Below the pieces are notes generated by a model. It was not told the DNA's origin. It saw nothing but the letters and a program-made list of their open reading frames with translations, and made no database searches. From the NCBI RefSeq assembly GCF_003182275.1, contig NZ_QGTR01000003.1:124001-188000 (forward strand): a stretch of 64,000 nucleotides of DNA, in the 5' to 3' direction. The DNA is from Hoeflea marina. GTDB lineage: Bacteria; Pseudomonadota; Alphaproteobacteria; Rhizobiales; Rhizobiaceae. This document shows positions 1 through 9,600 of this stretch, in pieces (position 1 is the first letter of the stretch; each line of letters starts with the position of its first letter). The position numbers were made by a program, and so were the translations under genes.

Positions 1-461
1 GATATGTCGCCGATTTCGTCGGCAAGTCGAATTTCTTCGAGGGCCGCCTGAGCGGCCGCTCGGCGGGGATCGGCAGCGTGGAGACCAGATCAGGCATGCT
101 GCTGTCGGGGCGAACCGTCGGCGATTTCGCCGAAGGCCAGACGGTCGCCGTGAGCATCAGGCCGGAGCAGTGCCTGCTTTCGCAATCCGAACCGGGCGAA
201 GCCGCGGCCGGGGCCACGCGGATCAAGGTGCGGATCCGTAACCGCATCTTCCTGGGCGAGCACACCGAATACCTGGTCGAGAGCGGAGGCATGGGCGAGT
301 TTCTCGTCCATGTGTCGCGCCAGGCGGACGCAATGTCGGGCGCATTCGAAGCCGGCGAAGAGGCCTGGGCGAGCTGGCCGCGGGAGGCGGCCATCGTCCT
401 TGAGAACGATGCAACCAGTGAACCACCAAAAAAGGGGAATGAGCATGTCGAGGAAAAGTGA
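1..461 (+). CDS. ABC transporter ATP-binding protein, C-terminal part (polyamine type)
   Basis: Only the last 152 codons lie in the window; the reading frame is open from base 3 and the nucleotide-binding domain is outside. The visible part begins with YVADFVGKSNFFEG, typical of the junction after the ATPase core of PotA/polyamine-type importers, and continues into a TOBE-like regulatory domain with VSIRPEQ. It would energise the two permeases encoded downstream, working at the cytoplasmic face of the inner membrane. The stop overlaps the start of the binding-protein gene by 17 bases, so the genes are co-transcribed and probably translationally coupled. Substrate cannot be read from this part. 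Confidence 0.85.
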   Translation, partial: YVADFVGKSNFFEGRLSGRSAGIGSVETRSGMLLSGRTVGDFAEGQTVAVSIRPEQCLLSQSEPGEAAAGATRIKVRIRNRIFLGEHTEYLVESGGMGEFLVHVSRQADAMSGAFEAGEEAWASWPREAAIVLENDATSEPPKKGNEHVEEK

Positions 462-1605
462 CTTCATATCTCGCGAAAAGTTCATGCAGGAGCTTCGGCG
501 CCTCGAGAAGGGCTCGGTCACGCGCCGCCACTTTCTCGGCGTGACGGGCCTCGGCGCGGCGGCTGCCGTGCTGGGTGCGACCATGCCGGGCCTGATGCCG
601 CGGCGCGCCTTCGCCGCAGGCGACATAGGCGATCGCGTCGTTCTCGCCACCTGGCCGAACTATCACGATCCGGCGAATTTCGAGGCCTTCACCGCGGCCA
701 CGGGCGCGGCCGTGCAGGTCAATGTCTTCGGCTCTAACGAGGAAATGCTGGCCAAGCTCCAGGCCGGCGGCAGCGGCTGGGACGTGTTCGTGCCCACCAA
801 CTACACCATCACCACCTATGTCGACGCGGACCTGATCGTGCCGATCGACACCGCCCGCGTGCCCAACTACGACCCGGCGGCCTTCGAGGCGCGGTTTGCC
901 GCCCCCGGCACGGTGGACGGCAAGCTCTACGCCCTTTCCAAGAACTGGGGCACGACCGGCTTCTGCGTGAACTCAAAGCACACCGGCGGTGTCAAGGTCG
1001 AGACCTGGAAGCAGTTCTGGAACATGACGATGGACGGATTCTCGGGCCGCACCATGGTTCACGACTACCAGCTGACCACCATCGGCAATGCGCTCAAGTA
1101 TTTCGGCTATTCCTTCAACTCGATCGACCCGAAGGAACTTGCTGACGCCGAGAAACTGCTCATCGACGCCAAGCCGCATCTCTTCGCGATCAATTCGGAC
1201 TATCAGCCATCGATGCGCAACGAGGACGCCTGGATGTCGATGTGCTGGACCGGAGACGGCAAGCAGCTGCACACCGACCTCCCCGAAATCGAGTTCGTCA
1301 TCGGCCGCGAAGGCGGCGAGATCTGGAGCGATTTCTATGCCATTCCGAAAGGCGCTCCGCACCTTGATGCAGCCTATGCGCTGATCGACTTCCTGATGAC
1401 GCCGGACATCAACAAGAAGGAAGCGCTGGCACACGGCTATCCGGTCGCCGATTCGCGCGTCAACGCGATGCTGCCGCCCGAGCTGCTCAACGACCCGATC
1501 CTCTATCCGGCAGCCGACCTGCTGAGTTCGCTGGAGTTCGGCGCCGCCGCGACGCTCACCGACCCCAACCGCGCCGAACTGATGGCCCGGTTCAAGTCGG
1601 CCTGA
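445..1605 (+). CDS. Polyamine-type ABC transporter substrate-binding protein, Tat-exported
   Basis: A 386-residue periplasmic binding protein of the PotD (spermidine/putrescine) family. The N-terminus carries a twin-arginine signal (VTRRHFLG, then an Ala/Gly-rich hydrophobic stretch and a likely cut after AFA), so it should be exported folded by Tat. The mature part has family patterns such as GWDVFVPTNYTI and NWGTTGFCVNSK. ATG 445 was preferred over ATG 439 because the purine-rich AAAAAGGGG lies at a usable distance from 445 but abuts 439. It sits between the ATPase and the two permeases. The true ligand could be a polyamine or another small cationic or amino compound. Confidence 0.87.
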   Translation: MSRKSDFISREKFMQELRRLEKGSVTRRHFLGVTGLGAAAAVLGATMPGLMPRRAFAAGDIGDRVVLATWPNYHDPANFEAFTAATGAAVQVNVFGSNEEMLAKLQAGGSGWDVFVPTNYTITTYVDADLIVPIDTARVPNYDPAAFEARFAAPGTVDGKLYALSKNWGTTGFCVNSKHTGGVKVETWKQFWNMTMDGFSGRTMVHDYQLTTIGNALKYFGYSFNSIDPKELADAEKLLIDAKPHLFAINSDYQPSMRNEDAWMSMCWTGDGKQLHTDLPEIEFVIGREGGEIWSDFYAIPKGAPHLDAAYALIDFLMTPDINKKEALAHGYPVADSRVNAMLPPELLNDPILYPAADLLSSLEFGAAATLTDPNRAELMARFKSA

Positions 1606-1621
1606 CGGAGGCGTGAAGACC

Positions 1622-2473
1622 ATGCGACCACAGGCGCGAAACTGGCTGTTGCTGGCACCGGCGGGAGCCTGGTTCCTGTTCATGCTGGTGCTGCCGCTTG
1701 TGGTCGTGCTGGTCTTCAGCTTCGGAGAGCGGGGGCCGGCCGGCGGCTATGTCCCTGCCTTCACGCTCGAGCAGTATCTCAACCTTCCCGCCCGCTGGAC
1801 CGCGTTCAAGAACACGCTGACGCTGGCGCCCGTCGGCACAATGCTGGCGCTGCTGATTGCCTATCCGCTGGCTTATTTCCTTGCCGTCCGCGCCAATCCG
1901 AAGTGGCGGATGATGCTGCTGATCCTGGTCATCGTGCCGTTCTGGACCAGCATCCTGATCCGCAGCTACGCCTGGATCTTCATTCTCGGCGGCCGCGGGA
2001 TCCCGTCGCTGCTGGCCATGGTCGGGCTGGAGAATGTCCGACTTATCAACACACCCTTCGCCGTGCTGACCGGGATCATCTACGGATATCTGCCGCTGAT
2101 GGTGTTCCCGATCTATGTCAGCCTCGAGCGCCTCGACAAGCGCCTGCTCGAGGCGTCCGCCGATCTCGGCTCGCCGCCATGGCGCAGCTTCATGCAGGTC
2201 ACTCTGCCGCTGTCCATTCCCGGGGTGGCCACAGGCTGCATGCTGGTGTTCATCCTGCTGATGGGCGAATTCCTGATCCCGGCGATGCTGGGAGGAGGAA
2301 AGGTGTTCTTTGTCGGCAATGCGCTGGTGGACCTGTTCCTTCAGTCCCGCAACTGGGCCTACGGTTCCGCGGTCGCGGTGGCGCTGGTGGCGATCATGCT
2401 GCTCACCGTCAGCCTGTACATGCGGTTCGTGCGTCGCTTCAGCGACGCCCGTGACGACGTCTCGTTGATGTAG
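1622..2473 (+). CDS. ABC transporter permease (PotB-like)
   Basis: Inner-membrane permease of about 283 residues with six predicted membrane helices. The binding-protein-dependent transport EAA loop is visible as EASADLGSPPWRSFMQVTLPLSIPG, broken here only for length, near residue 190, and contacts the ATPase. The gene follows the binding protein by 16 bases. A GTG at 1613 is also in frame, but the GGAGG at 1607-1611 is only one base from it and ten from ATG 1622, so ATG is chosen. It pairs with the next gene to form the channel of a polyamine-type importer. Confidence 0.86.
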   Translation: MRPQARNWLLLAPAGAWFLFMLVLPLVVVLVFSFGERGPAGGYVPAFTLEQYLNLPARWTAFKNTLTLAPVGTMLALLIAYPLAYFLAVRANPKWRMMLLILVIVPFWTSILIRSYAWIFILGGRGIPSLLAMVGLENVRLINTPFAVLTGIIYGYLPLMVFPIYVSLERLDKRLLEASADLGSPPWRSFMQVTLPLSIPGVATGCMLVFILLMGEFLIPAMLGGGKVFFVGNALVDLFLQSRNWAYGSAVAVALVAIMLLTVSLYMRFVRRFSDARDDVSLM

Positions 2474-2481
2474 GGGGAAAC

Positions 2482-3300
2482 ATGCGACTCTATGCCATGG
2501 CCGTCTACCTGTTCCTCTACATCCCGATCGGCATCATCCTGCTGTTCAGTTTCAGCGCCGGGCGCAGCGCCAGCCAGTTCGAGGGCTTCTCGCTGCAGTG
2601 GTATGGAAAGGCGCTGTCAAACCCCTTCGTCATGGACGCGCTTAGCACCAGCTTCACCGTAGCTGTGATCTCGGCCGGCATTGCCGGCATCTTCGGCACG
2701 ATGGCGGCGCTGGCGCTGCAATCGATGCGTGGGCGGATGCGGCTGTTCTTCGACGCGCTCATCTACATCGCGGTCATGGTGCCGGGCATCGTCATCGGCA
2801 TCGCCACGCTGATCGCGCTGGTGACCGTGTTCGGCTGGCTCAACCCGCTGCTGGCAGCGATCTGGCCAGAGGGCCAGGTCCCGCCGCAGATGTCGATGGG
2901 ATACGGCTCGCTGATCGCCGCGCACACGCTGTTTTCGATGGCGCTGGTCATCATCATCGTCCGGGCGCGCATCGCCGGGATGGACCGGAGCCTGACGGAG
3001 GCGTCATCGGACCTCTATGCCACGCCGTTCGGCACCTTCCGGCAGATCACGCTGCCGATGATCTTCCCCGGCATCCTGGCCGGCGTGCTTCTGAGCTTCA
3101 CGTTCAGCTTCGACGATTTCATCATCGCCTTCTTCGTCGCCGGCTCCGAAACGACGCTGCCGATCTACGTCTTCTCGTCGATCCGCCGCGGCGTCACTCC
3201 GGAAATCAACGCCATCGGCTCGATGGTGCTGATCGTCTCGCTGTCGCTGCTGATCGTGGCGCAACTGATCCTGCAACGCGGCCGCACCCCAAGGTCATGA
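2482..3300 (+). CDS. ABC transporter permease (PotC-like)
   Basis: Second permease of the importer, 272 residues, strongly hydrophobic with about six helices. The EAA-type coupling loop appears as LTEASSDLYATPFGTF followed by QITLPMIFPG. FSFDDFIIAFFVAG near the C-terminus is typical of PotC relatives. It starts eight bases after the upstream permease stop with an AGGGGGA ribosome site. Together with the preceding genes it completes ATPase, binding protein and two permeases in one operon. Confidence 0.87.
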   Translation: MRLYAMAVYLFLYIPIGIILLFSFSAGRSASQFEGFSLQWYGKALSNPFVMDALSTSFTVAVISAGIAGIFGTMAALALQSMRGRMRLFFDALIYIAVMVPGIVIGIATLIALVTVFGWLNPLLAAIWPEGQVPPQMSMGYGSLIAAHTLFSMALVIIIVRARIAGMDRSLTEASSDLYATPFGTFRQITLPMIFPGILAGVLLSFTFSFDDFIIAFFVAGSETTLPIYVFSSIRRGVTPEINAIGSMVLIVSLSLLIVAQLILQRGRTPRS

Positions 3301-3330
3301 GCCCTTATTCCCCGCACTGGAACCACCGAC

Positions 3331-4089
3331 ATGATGCTTGAAGGACGTATCGCCTTCCTGACCGGAGCCGGCTCCGGGATCGGCCGGGCCGGCGCGCTCG
3401 CGCTTGGCCGCGAAGGCGCTCTTGTCGTCGTCACCGATCTCGACGGCGAGGCGGCAGCCCGCGTCGCGGCCGAGATCCGCGCCGCCGGCGGGCGCGCCGA
3501 GGCGTCGGCGCTCGACGTGCTTTCCGACAGCGGCGTGACGTCGGCGATCGATCACTGCGTCGAGCGGCACGGTCGCCTCGATATCCTGCATTCCCATGCC
3601 GGCATCCAGATTCCGGGATCGCTCGAGGAAGTCGACGCCGCGGACATGGATGCATCCTGGGCGCTCAATGTCCGCTCGCACTTCGTCGCCGCCCGCGCGG
3701 CGGTGCCGCACATGCGGCTCAAGGCGAGTGGATCGATCATCATCACGTCGTCCAATTCCGGCGTGCAATACGACCGCGGCATGATCGCCTACGCGACCAC
3801 CAAGCACGCGGTCATCGCCATGACGCGGCAGATGGCAGCCGACCATGCGCGGTTCAACATCCGCTTCAATGCGCTGTGCCCGGGCTTCGTCGATACCCGC
3901 TTCAATGCGGGCTTCGAGGCGCAGATGGGCGGACGGACCGGGCTCGAGAGTTATGTCCGCGACGGTATCCCGCTTGGCCGGTGGGGCAGCGTGGAGGAAA
4001 TCGCCGACGGGATCGTCTATCTCGCGTCCGACCGCTCGTCCTTCATGACCGGCCACGCGCTGGTCATCGATGGCGGCGAGTGCCTCTAG
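3331..4089 (+). CDS. SDR family NAD(P)-dependent oxidoreductase
   Basis: Classical short-chain dehydrogenase, 252 residues. The N-terminal nucleotide motif TGAGSGIG and the catalytic Tyr/Lys pair in YATTKHA (near residue 153) with an upstream Ser (IITSSNS) are intact; the C-terminus ends in the usual VIDGGE pattern. It follows the permease by 30 bases, so it probably belongs to the transporter operon and oxidises or reduces the imported compound or a breakdown product. The substrate cannot be named from sequence. Confidence 0.86.
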   Translation: MMLEGRIAFLTGAGSGIGRAGALALGREGALVVVTDLDGEAAARVAAEIRAAGGRAEASALDVLSDSGVTSAIDHCVERHGRLDILHSHAGIQIPGSLEEVDAADMDASWALNVRSHFVAARAAVPHMRLKASGSIIITSSNSGVQYDRGMIAYATTKHAVIAMTRQMAADHARFNIRFNALCPGFVDTRFNAGFEAQMGGRTGLESYVRDGIPLGRWGSVEEIADGIVYLASDRSSFMTGHALVIDGGECL

Positions 4090-4321
4090 ACCGGAACACC
4101 GCGCGCGGCCGCCGGCGACGGGACAAAGGCCAGCCGGATGAATGCGCGGGCTTTGCAGGGAAGCGGCAATTGCGCTATCCCCGGGCAGCACCGCCCTTCT
4201 GACAGACCCGGAGATTCCAACAGTGGTCCGGCCCAGGCCAGGCGGCGGCTGGAGGAGCGTCCGGCCGTACCGGATGTCTCCGATCGCAACCCGCGCCGGA
4301 CGGCGCGAGAAAGGGGATGTT

Positions 4322-5465
4322 GTGAGGATCGATCTTGCAAGGCTGGTGGGATTGCGGCACTGGCTGCACGCCCATCCCGAAATCTCCCGGCACGAAACCG
4401 CGACCGCGGACCACCTGCGCCGGTTCCTGCAGGAGCACGCCAGGCCCGACCGCATTCTCGGTCTGGCCGGCGCCGGCTTTGCCGCCGTCTATGACGGCGT
4501 CGCGCCGGGCCGGACGGTGATGATCCGGTGCGAACTCGACGCCCTTCCCATTCAGGAGGCCAATGACGACCTTCCCCACCGGTCCCTGTCCGACGGCATC
4601 AGTCACAAATGCGGCCATGACGGGCACATGACGATCCTGGCGGGCCTTGCGCAGACCCTTGCCGAGCGTCCCGCCACCGGTCGCGTCGTGCTCATGTTTC
4701 AGCCCGACGAGGAAACCGGCAGCGGAGCGCGGGAATGCTGCAGCCATGAGAGCTTCGCCCGGATCCGGCCCGACCATGTCTTTGCCCTGCACAACCTTCC
4801 GGGTTTTCCGGAGGGGCAGGTGATCTGCCGTGCGGGCGCTTTTTCCTCCCAGGTGAAATATGCGGCCATCCGCCTGACCGGACGGGAAGCCCACAGCGCA
4901 CAACCCGAGACCGGCGCCAGCCCTTCCTTCGCCCTGGCGGAGCTGATGCTGAAGGCGCGCGACATCCAGGCCTACCACAACCGTCCGGACAGCTATGCGC
5001 TTTGTGTTCCCGTGTTCTCGCAGATGGGGGTTCAGGCATCGGGCATCTGCCCGGCACGGGGCGAGGTGCATGTCACGCTGCGCGCGCCCGACGGTCCGAC
5101 CGTCGAGGCGATGTGGGCGGACCTCACCGCCTTTGCCAGGACGACGGCAGGGCAATACGGGCTGGACGCCGTCTTCGAGACCCGGGAGGAATTCGCGGCA
5201 ACCGCCAACGGCCGGGATTCCTTCGAGATGATCCGGCAGGCCGCCGCGGGCCTGGGGCTTGAGTTCAACCACATGGAGCGCCCATTCCGCTGGGGCGAGG
5301 ATTTCGGCGAGTTCACCAGCCGCCACGAAGGCGCAATGTTCGGACTGGGTGCCGGCCTTGGCCAGGCCCGACCTGCACAATCCGGACTATGATTTCCCCG
5401 ACGAGATCCTGGAGAGCGGCATCGCCATGTTCGCCGAACTGATCAGGATCGCGCTGTCGCGGTAG
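4322..5465 (+). pseudogene. M20-family amidohydrolase, apparent 1-bp frameshift near the 3' end
   Basis: Zinc-dependent amidohydrolase of the M20D type (hippurate/N-acyl-amino-acid hydrolase group). Metal-site motifs are present: HAHPE, CELDALPI, HKCGHDGH, the catalytic EE in QPDEETG, and the late HNLPGFPEG. The frame reads to RHEGAMFGLGAG and then runs to a premature stop at 5392; the family ending ARPDLHNPDYDFPDEILE resumes one base further on and stops at 5465. One extra base around 5359-5370 explains this. GTG 4322 was chosen as start since AAAGGGG lies just upstream and homology begins there. It could be a real pseudogene, a phase variant or a sequence error. It likely deacylates the substrate of the upstream importer. 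Confidence 0.75.
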
Positions 5466-5479
5466 CCGCTGCGCCGCGT

Positions 5480-6760
5480 CTACTGGCCGCCGATCAGCTG
5501 CAGCGGAAACGCCGTGATCCAGGGCACGTAGGTGACCAGCCCGAGACAGAGGAGAATGACGGCGACCAGCGGCAGCAGGTGGCGGATCATCCGTTCCAGG
5601 CCGATATTGGCCACCGCGCAGGCGGCAAACAGATTGACCCCGAAGGGCGGCGTGATCATGCCGAGCGCCAGGTTGGTGATCATGATCAGCCCGAAATGCA
5701 CCGGGGAGATGCCGAACTGCACCGCGACGGGGGCGAGAATCGGCGCCAGCACGACGATGGATGCCGAGGTCTCGACGAACATGCCGACAATGAACAGGAA
5801 GACATTGACGGCGAGCAGGAAGCTCACCGGACCGTGGAAGGTCTCCACGATCCAGGCGCCGATCTGGGCGGGAATGCCGGCTCGGGTCAGCACGAAGGAG
5901 AACAGGCCCGCCATCGAGATGATGAACATGATGACCGCCGAGGACAGCGTCGAACGCCAGATCACCCGGCCTAGCCCGGCGAAGGACAGTTCACGATAGA
6001 CGAAGAGACTGACGACCAGGGCATAGATGACCGCGACGACGGACGCCTCCGTCGGCGTGAAGATGCCGCCATAGATGCCACCCAGGATGATGACCGGCAT
6101 CATCAGCGCCAGAGCCGCGCGCGAAAAGCTTCGCAGCACCGGCTTGCGCGGCAGCGTGTCCGAGACCGTATGTCCGGTCACGCGGGTCCAGACGGCGATG
6201 TAGATCAGCAAGGCGAGAGCTATCAACAGACCAGGGCCCAGGCCGGCGATGAACAGGTCGCCCACCGGCGCTGCGGCCGCGACCCCGAACAGGATCATCG
6301 GGATCGACGGCGGAATCAGCACGCCGAGTTCCGCCGCGGTGGCCTGCAGGGCGGCGGCGAAGCCGACCGGATAGCCCTGCCGGACCATCGCCGGAATCAG
6401 GATGGCACCGATGGCGAAGGTGGTGGCGACGCTCGATCCCGAGACGGCCGCGAAGATCATGCAGACGATGACGCAGGACATCGGCAAGCCGCCGCGGACA
6501 TCGCGCATCAGGCTGTCGACCAGATCGACAAGGCGCGACGAGATCCCGCCCGCCGCCATGATGTTGCCGGCCAGGATGAAGAACGGGATCGCCGCCAGCG
6601 GAAACTTGTCGAGCGCGATGAAGGCCTGCTGCGGCACGACGATCAGCGGCAGATTGGTGAAGCTGACGGCGCCGATGAGTCCGGCGAGCCCGATGGCCAC
6701 GGCCACCGGCACCGCCAGCAGCATCAGCGCCATCATCAGGACGATCATAGTGGGAAGCAT
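5480..6760 (-). CDS. dctM: TRAP transporter large permease (DctM)
   Basis: A 426-residue very hydrophobic protein with about 12 predicted helices, the channel subunit of a tripartite ATP-independent periplasmic (TRAP) importer driven by an ion gradient. Family patterns include PFFILAGNIMAAGGIS, GVLIPPSIPMILFG and NLALGMITPPFGVNLF. It is the last gene of a minus-strand unit LysR, enolase-type enzyme, dctP, dctQ, dctM and converges on the M20 gene with only 14 bases between the stops. It should transport an organic or sugar acid. Confidence 0.9.
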   Translation of the reverse strand: MLPTMIVLMMALMLLAVPVAVAIGLAGLIGAVSFTNLPLIVVPQQAFIALDKFPLAAIPFFILAGNIMAAGGISSRLVDLVDSLMRDVRGGLPMSCVIVCMIFAAVSGSSVATTFAIGAILIPAMVRQGYPVGFAAALQATAAELGVLIPPSIPMILFGVAAAAPVGDLFIAGLGPGLLIALALLIYIAVWTRVTGHTVSDTLPRKPVLRSFSRAALALMMPVIILGGIYGGIFTPTEASVVAVIYALVVSLFVYRELSFAGLGRVIWRSTLSSAVIMFIISMAGLFSFVLTRAGIPAQIGAWIVETFHGPVSFLLAVNVFLFIVGMFVETSASIVVLAPILAPVAVQFGISPVHFGLIMITNLALGMITPPFGVNLFAACAVANIGLERMIRHLLPLVAVILLCLGLVTYVPWITAFPLQLIGGQ

Positions 6761-6772
6761 CTCGGCCCGCCT

Positions 6773-7294
6773 TCAGACGTTCGTCGCCAGCGGATCGGAA
6801 GCGTCCGGCGGTGGGTCCGCCGCATGCGCAGCCAGCGCCAGCATTGACAGGATCGAGCCCACCGGCAGCGCCGCATAGACCCAGGCCGCCGAGATGTTGA
6901 GCCCGGCGATATTCTGGAATCTGATGCGCCAGCAGAGGATGGTACCGAACCACAGCAGCACCGCCAGCAGCGCGAAGATGGCGACCAGCCCGGCGAGGCG
7001 CAGGACGATCCTGGCCCGTCCCCGGCTGGCCTTGAGAAGCACGTCGACCGAGATCAGCGTGCCGCTGCGCATGGCGCCTGAGAGCGCCAGATAGGTCATC
7101 CAGATCAGCGAAGCCTGGATCAGCGGTTCGGACCAGGACGCCGAGCGGAACAATACGAAGCGTGCGATCACCTGCCAGGCGCCGACGGAAATCGCCAGCA
7201 CCAGCGCCAGGCAGCCTAGCGCGACCGCGGCGCGGGTGACGGCACGCTCGACCGCCAGGGCGGTCGAGCGCAGGGTCCTGGGAGCTCCGCTCAT
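6773..7294 (-). CDS. dctQ: TRAP transporter small permease (DctQ)
   Basis: A 173-residue protein with four predicted helices, matching the small membrane subunit of TRAP importers. Recognisable parts are the AWQVIARF segment in the first helical pair followed by SASWSEPLIQASLIWMTYL, a hallmark of DctQ. Its start overlaps the dctP stop by four bases (ATGA), and dctM follows after 12 bases, so the three subunits are translationally linked. Confidence 0.86.
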   Translation of the reverse strand: MSGAPRTLRSTALAVERAVTRAAVALGCLALVLAISVGAWQVIARFVLFRSASWSEPLIQASLIWMTYLALSGAMRSGTLISVDVLLKASRGRARIVLRLAGLVAIFALLAVLLWFGTILCWRIRFQNIAGLNISAAWVYAALPVGSILSMLALAAHAADPPPDASDPLATNV

Positions 7295-8265
7295 TTGGTG
7301 TCGCGGATCGCAGCCAGCTGGTCGGCGCCGAATTCGGCGGCGAAATCGGCGAACAGCGGATCCAGCCCGGCCCGGAAGCTGGCCGTGTCGACGTCCTTGA
7401 TGACCGTCACACCCTGGCCTTCCAGCGTCTTCAGACCGCTGTCGATGGAGGCTTCCGCCTCCTGCCGGTTGCGCGTCATCGCGTTCTTCGCCGCCTCGGT
7501 GAAGACCGCCTTGTCGGCCTCGGAGAGCTGGCCCCAGGTGGCAGGCGCGATCAGCACCACCAGCGGCGTGAACGCGTGGTTGGTCATGCTGAGATATTTC
7601 TGCACCTCGCCGAAGCGGTTGTTGACGATGGCGCCGACCGGATTTTCCTGTCCATCGACCACACCCTGCTGCAGGGCGGTGTAGACCTCGGGAATGGCCA
7701 TCGGAGTCGGCAGCACGCCGAGCGCGCTCCAGACCTTGATGTGCATGTCGTTCTGCTGCGTGCGGATCTTGAGGCCCTTGACGTCTTCCACGCTCTTGAC
7801 CGGGCGCACGCTGTTGGTCAGCTGCCGAAAGCCCATGCCGCCGAAGGCCAGGCCGACAAGGCCGTGGCTGGGCAGATCGGCCAGCATCTTGTCACCGATC
7901 GGTCCGTTGAGCACGGCGTCGGCATGGTCGAAATCGCGAAACAGGAACGGAATGTCGAGGACCTTGAGGCCGGGATCGAAATTCGCCACCACCGAGCTTG
8001 ACGATGTCGTCATGTCGATCGTGCCCAGGAGCAGACCCTCGATCACCTCGCGGTCGCCGCCGAGCGCGCCGCCGGGCTGCACCCGGACCTCGATGCGTCC
8101 GGACGTCTTCTCCTTCACCTCGTCGGCGAACTGCCCCATCGCGATGACTTCCGGGGCATTGGTGCCGCCGACCAGTCCGAGATTGAGCGTCATCTCCTGG
8201 GCGCTGGCCGTCAGCGGCAGCATCGCCAGGATCATTCCTGCAGTCATCAAGATCCGTCTGTTCAT
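7291..8265 (-). CDS. dctP: TRAP transporter substrate-binding protein (DctP)
   Basis: A 324-residue periplasmic receptor of the DctP family. The Sec signal peptide is MNRRILMTAGMILAMLPL with cleavage after ASA. The mature protein has the family elements GLKIRTQQNDMH, an arginine site that usually pairs with the ligand carboxylate, and PEVYTALQQGVVDGQENP. The start at 8265 is backed by the strong ribosome site AAGGGAGGAC just upstream; a longer frame to 8343 lacks one. Located directly after the enolase-type enzyme gene, it should bind the acid that this enzyme acts on. Confidence 0.9.
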   Translation of the reverse strand: MNRRILMTAGMILAMLPLTASAQEMTLNLGLVGGTNAPEVIAMGQFADEVKEKTSGRIEVRVQPGGALGGDREVIEGLLLGTIDMTTSSSSVVANFDPGLKVLDIPFLFRDFDHADAVLNGPIGDKMLADLPSHGLVGLAFGGMGFRQLTNSVRPVKSVEDVKGLKIRTQQNDMHIKVWSALGVLPTPMAIPEVYTALQQGVVDGQENPVGAIVNNRFGEVQKYLSMTNHAFTPLVVLIAPATWGQLSEADKAVFTEAAKNAMTRNRQEAEASIDSGLKTLEGQGVTVIKDVDTASFRAGLDPLFADFAAEFGADQLAAIRDTK

Positions 8266-8305
8266 GGGTCGTCCTCCCTTTGGAATCAGTCTTTCGTCAG
8301 TCCAG

Positions 8306-9457
8306 TCATTCCAGCACCCAGTGCCCGGACACATATCCGGCAAGGCGCTCGGCGTCGATCTCGATGCCCAGGCCCGGGCCGTCGGGAATCGCCACCATCC
8401 CTGCCGCGTCGGGCAGGGGATCGTACAGGGCCGCCCTGAGGGGGTTGTGGCTCATGTCGTATTCGAGCATCGGCAGGGCCGGCGCGCCGGCCGGCTCCGT
8501 CAGGGTGGCCGCCAGCTGGATGGACGCCAGGAAATTCACCCCGCCGCCCCAGACATGGGGGATGACGGGAATGCCGAAGGCGTCGGCCAGGCCGCAGACG
8601 CGCTGCACCTCGGTGAAACCGCCGCACAGCGCTATGTCGGGCTGCACGATGTCGAGGGTGCGCTCGCCGATCGCATCACGAAACGCCTGGGCGCCGCAGA
8701 ACGATTCGCCGCCCGCCAGCGGCACTGACACCCTTGCGGCCAGGTCGCGCCAGGCCGGCAGGTCGTCATGGCGGACCGGCTCCTCGATCCAGCCGAGACC
8801 GACGTCGCGGACATTGTCGAGCAGCGCCAGGGTGGACCGCACCGTGGAAGCCTCGTTGAGATCGGCCATCAGCATCCTGTCCGCGCCCAGGATCTCGCGG
8901 GCGGCGCGGATGGCCGCCTCGTCCCGGGCCAGCCCCACGCCGATCCGGATCTTGACCGCCCTGAAGCCGCTGTCGACATAGCTTTCGACCGCGGAACGGA
9001 AGTCGCGATAACGGTCCCCTCCCACCGGCAGCAGCGGGCCGCTGGCATAGGCGGGCAGCGCGTCGCGCAGCGCGCCGCCCAGAAGCGCGTGGATCGGACG
9101 GTTGCCGGCGCGCCCGAGGGCATCCCACACGGCCATGTCGATGGCGCTCACGGCCATCAGCGCCAGTCCGCGCCGCTCCGGCACGACGAGCCTGAGCATG
9201 TCCGCGTGGAGCCGACGCGGATTGTCGATGGAGGCGCCGAGCACGACCCGGGCGAGAACCGTGCGGATGAAGGCCGCGGCCGGAGCCGGAAAGGCCCAGG
9301 TCTCGCCCCATCCGCTGATGCCGCCGGCCGTGGTCACGCGCACGAAAAGGGTTTCACGGCGGGAAAAGGAGCGCAGCGCGTTTCCCGCGGTCTCGGGCAT
9401 GTCGCAGCCGAGTTCAAATCCTTCGATGCGCACAATTCGATCGGCGGCGTCTGGCAA
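8306..9457 (-). CDS. Mandelate racemase/muconate lactonizing (enolase superfamily) enzyme
   Basis: A 383-residue enolase-superfamily protein with N-terminal capping domain and C-terminal barrel. Active-site features are visible: KIRIG on the second strand, metal ligands in MADLNEA, WIEEP and GGESF, then the Asp of QPDIA with the His of IPHVWGG, the His/Asp dyad of the mandelate-racemase subgroup. The reaction is abstraction of a proton next to a carboxylate, giving either racemisation or dehydration of a sugar acid. The start codon is TTG at 9457 with GAGGA six bases upstream. It lies between a LysR gene and the TRAP importer, so it probably begins catabolism of the imported acid. Confidence 0.85.
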   Translation of the reverse strand: MPDAADRIVRIEGFELGCDMPETAGNALRSFSRRETLFVRVTTAGGISGWGETWAFPAPAAAFIRTVLARVVLGASIDNPRRLHADMLRLVVPERRGLALMAVSAIDMAVWDALGRAGNRPIHALLGGALRDALPAYASGPLLPVGGDRYRDFRSAVESYVDSGFRAVKIRIGVGLARDEAAIRAAREILGADRMLMADLNEASTVRSTLALLDNVRDVGLGWIEEPVRHDDLPAWRDLAARVSVPLAGGESFCGAQAFRDAIGERTLDIVQPDIALCGGFTEVQRVCGLADAFGIPVIPHVWGGGVNFLASIQLAATLTEPAGAPALPMLEYDMSHNPLRAALYDPLPDAAGMVAIPDGPGLGIEIDAERLAGYVSGHWVLE

Positions 9458-9600
9458 GACAGGTCCTCTCCCTCAACTGGGCGGGACGTTAATTCATTGC
9501 ATATCCGTGGACAAATTGGATTACACATTGGCCATCGATAGGAAATTCAAATGATACGCCGGATCGATTCCGTGCGGTCCGATCACCGTCGTGCAACCGG

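Noticed and set aside
310-444. Longer N-terminus for the polyamine-type binding protein
   Set aside because: It would lie inside the preceding ATPase gene and put 45 unrelated residues before the Tat signal; ATG 445 has a proper ribosome site.
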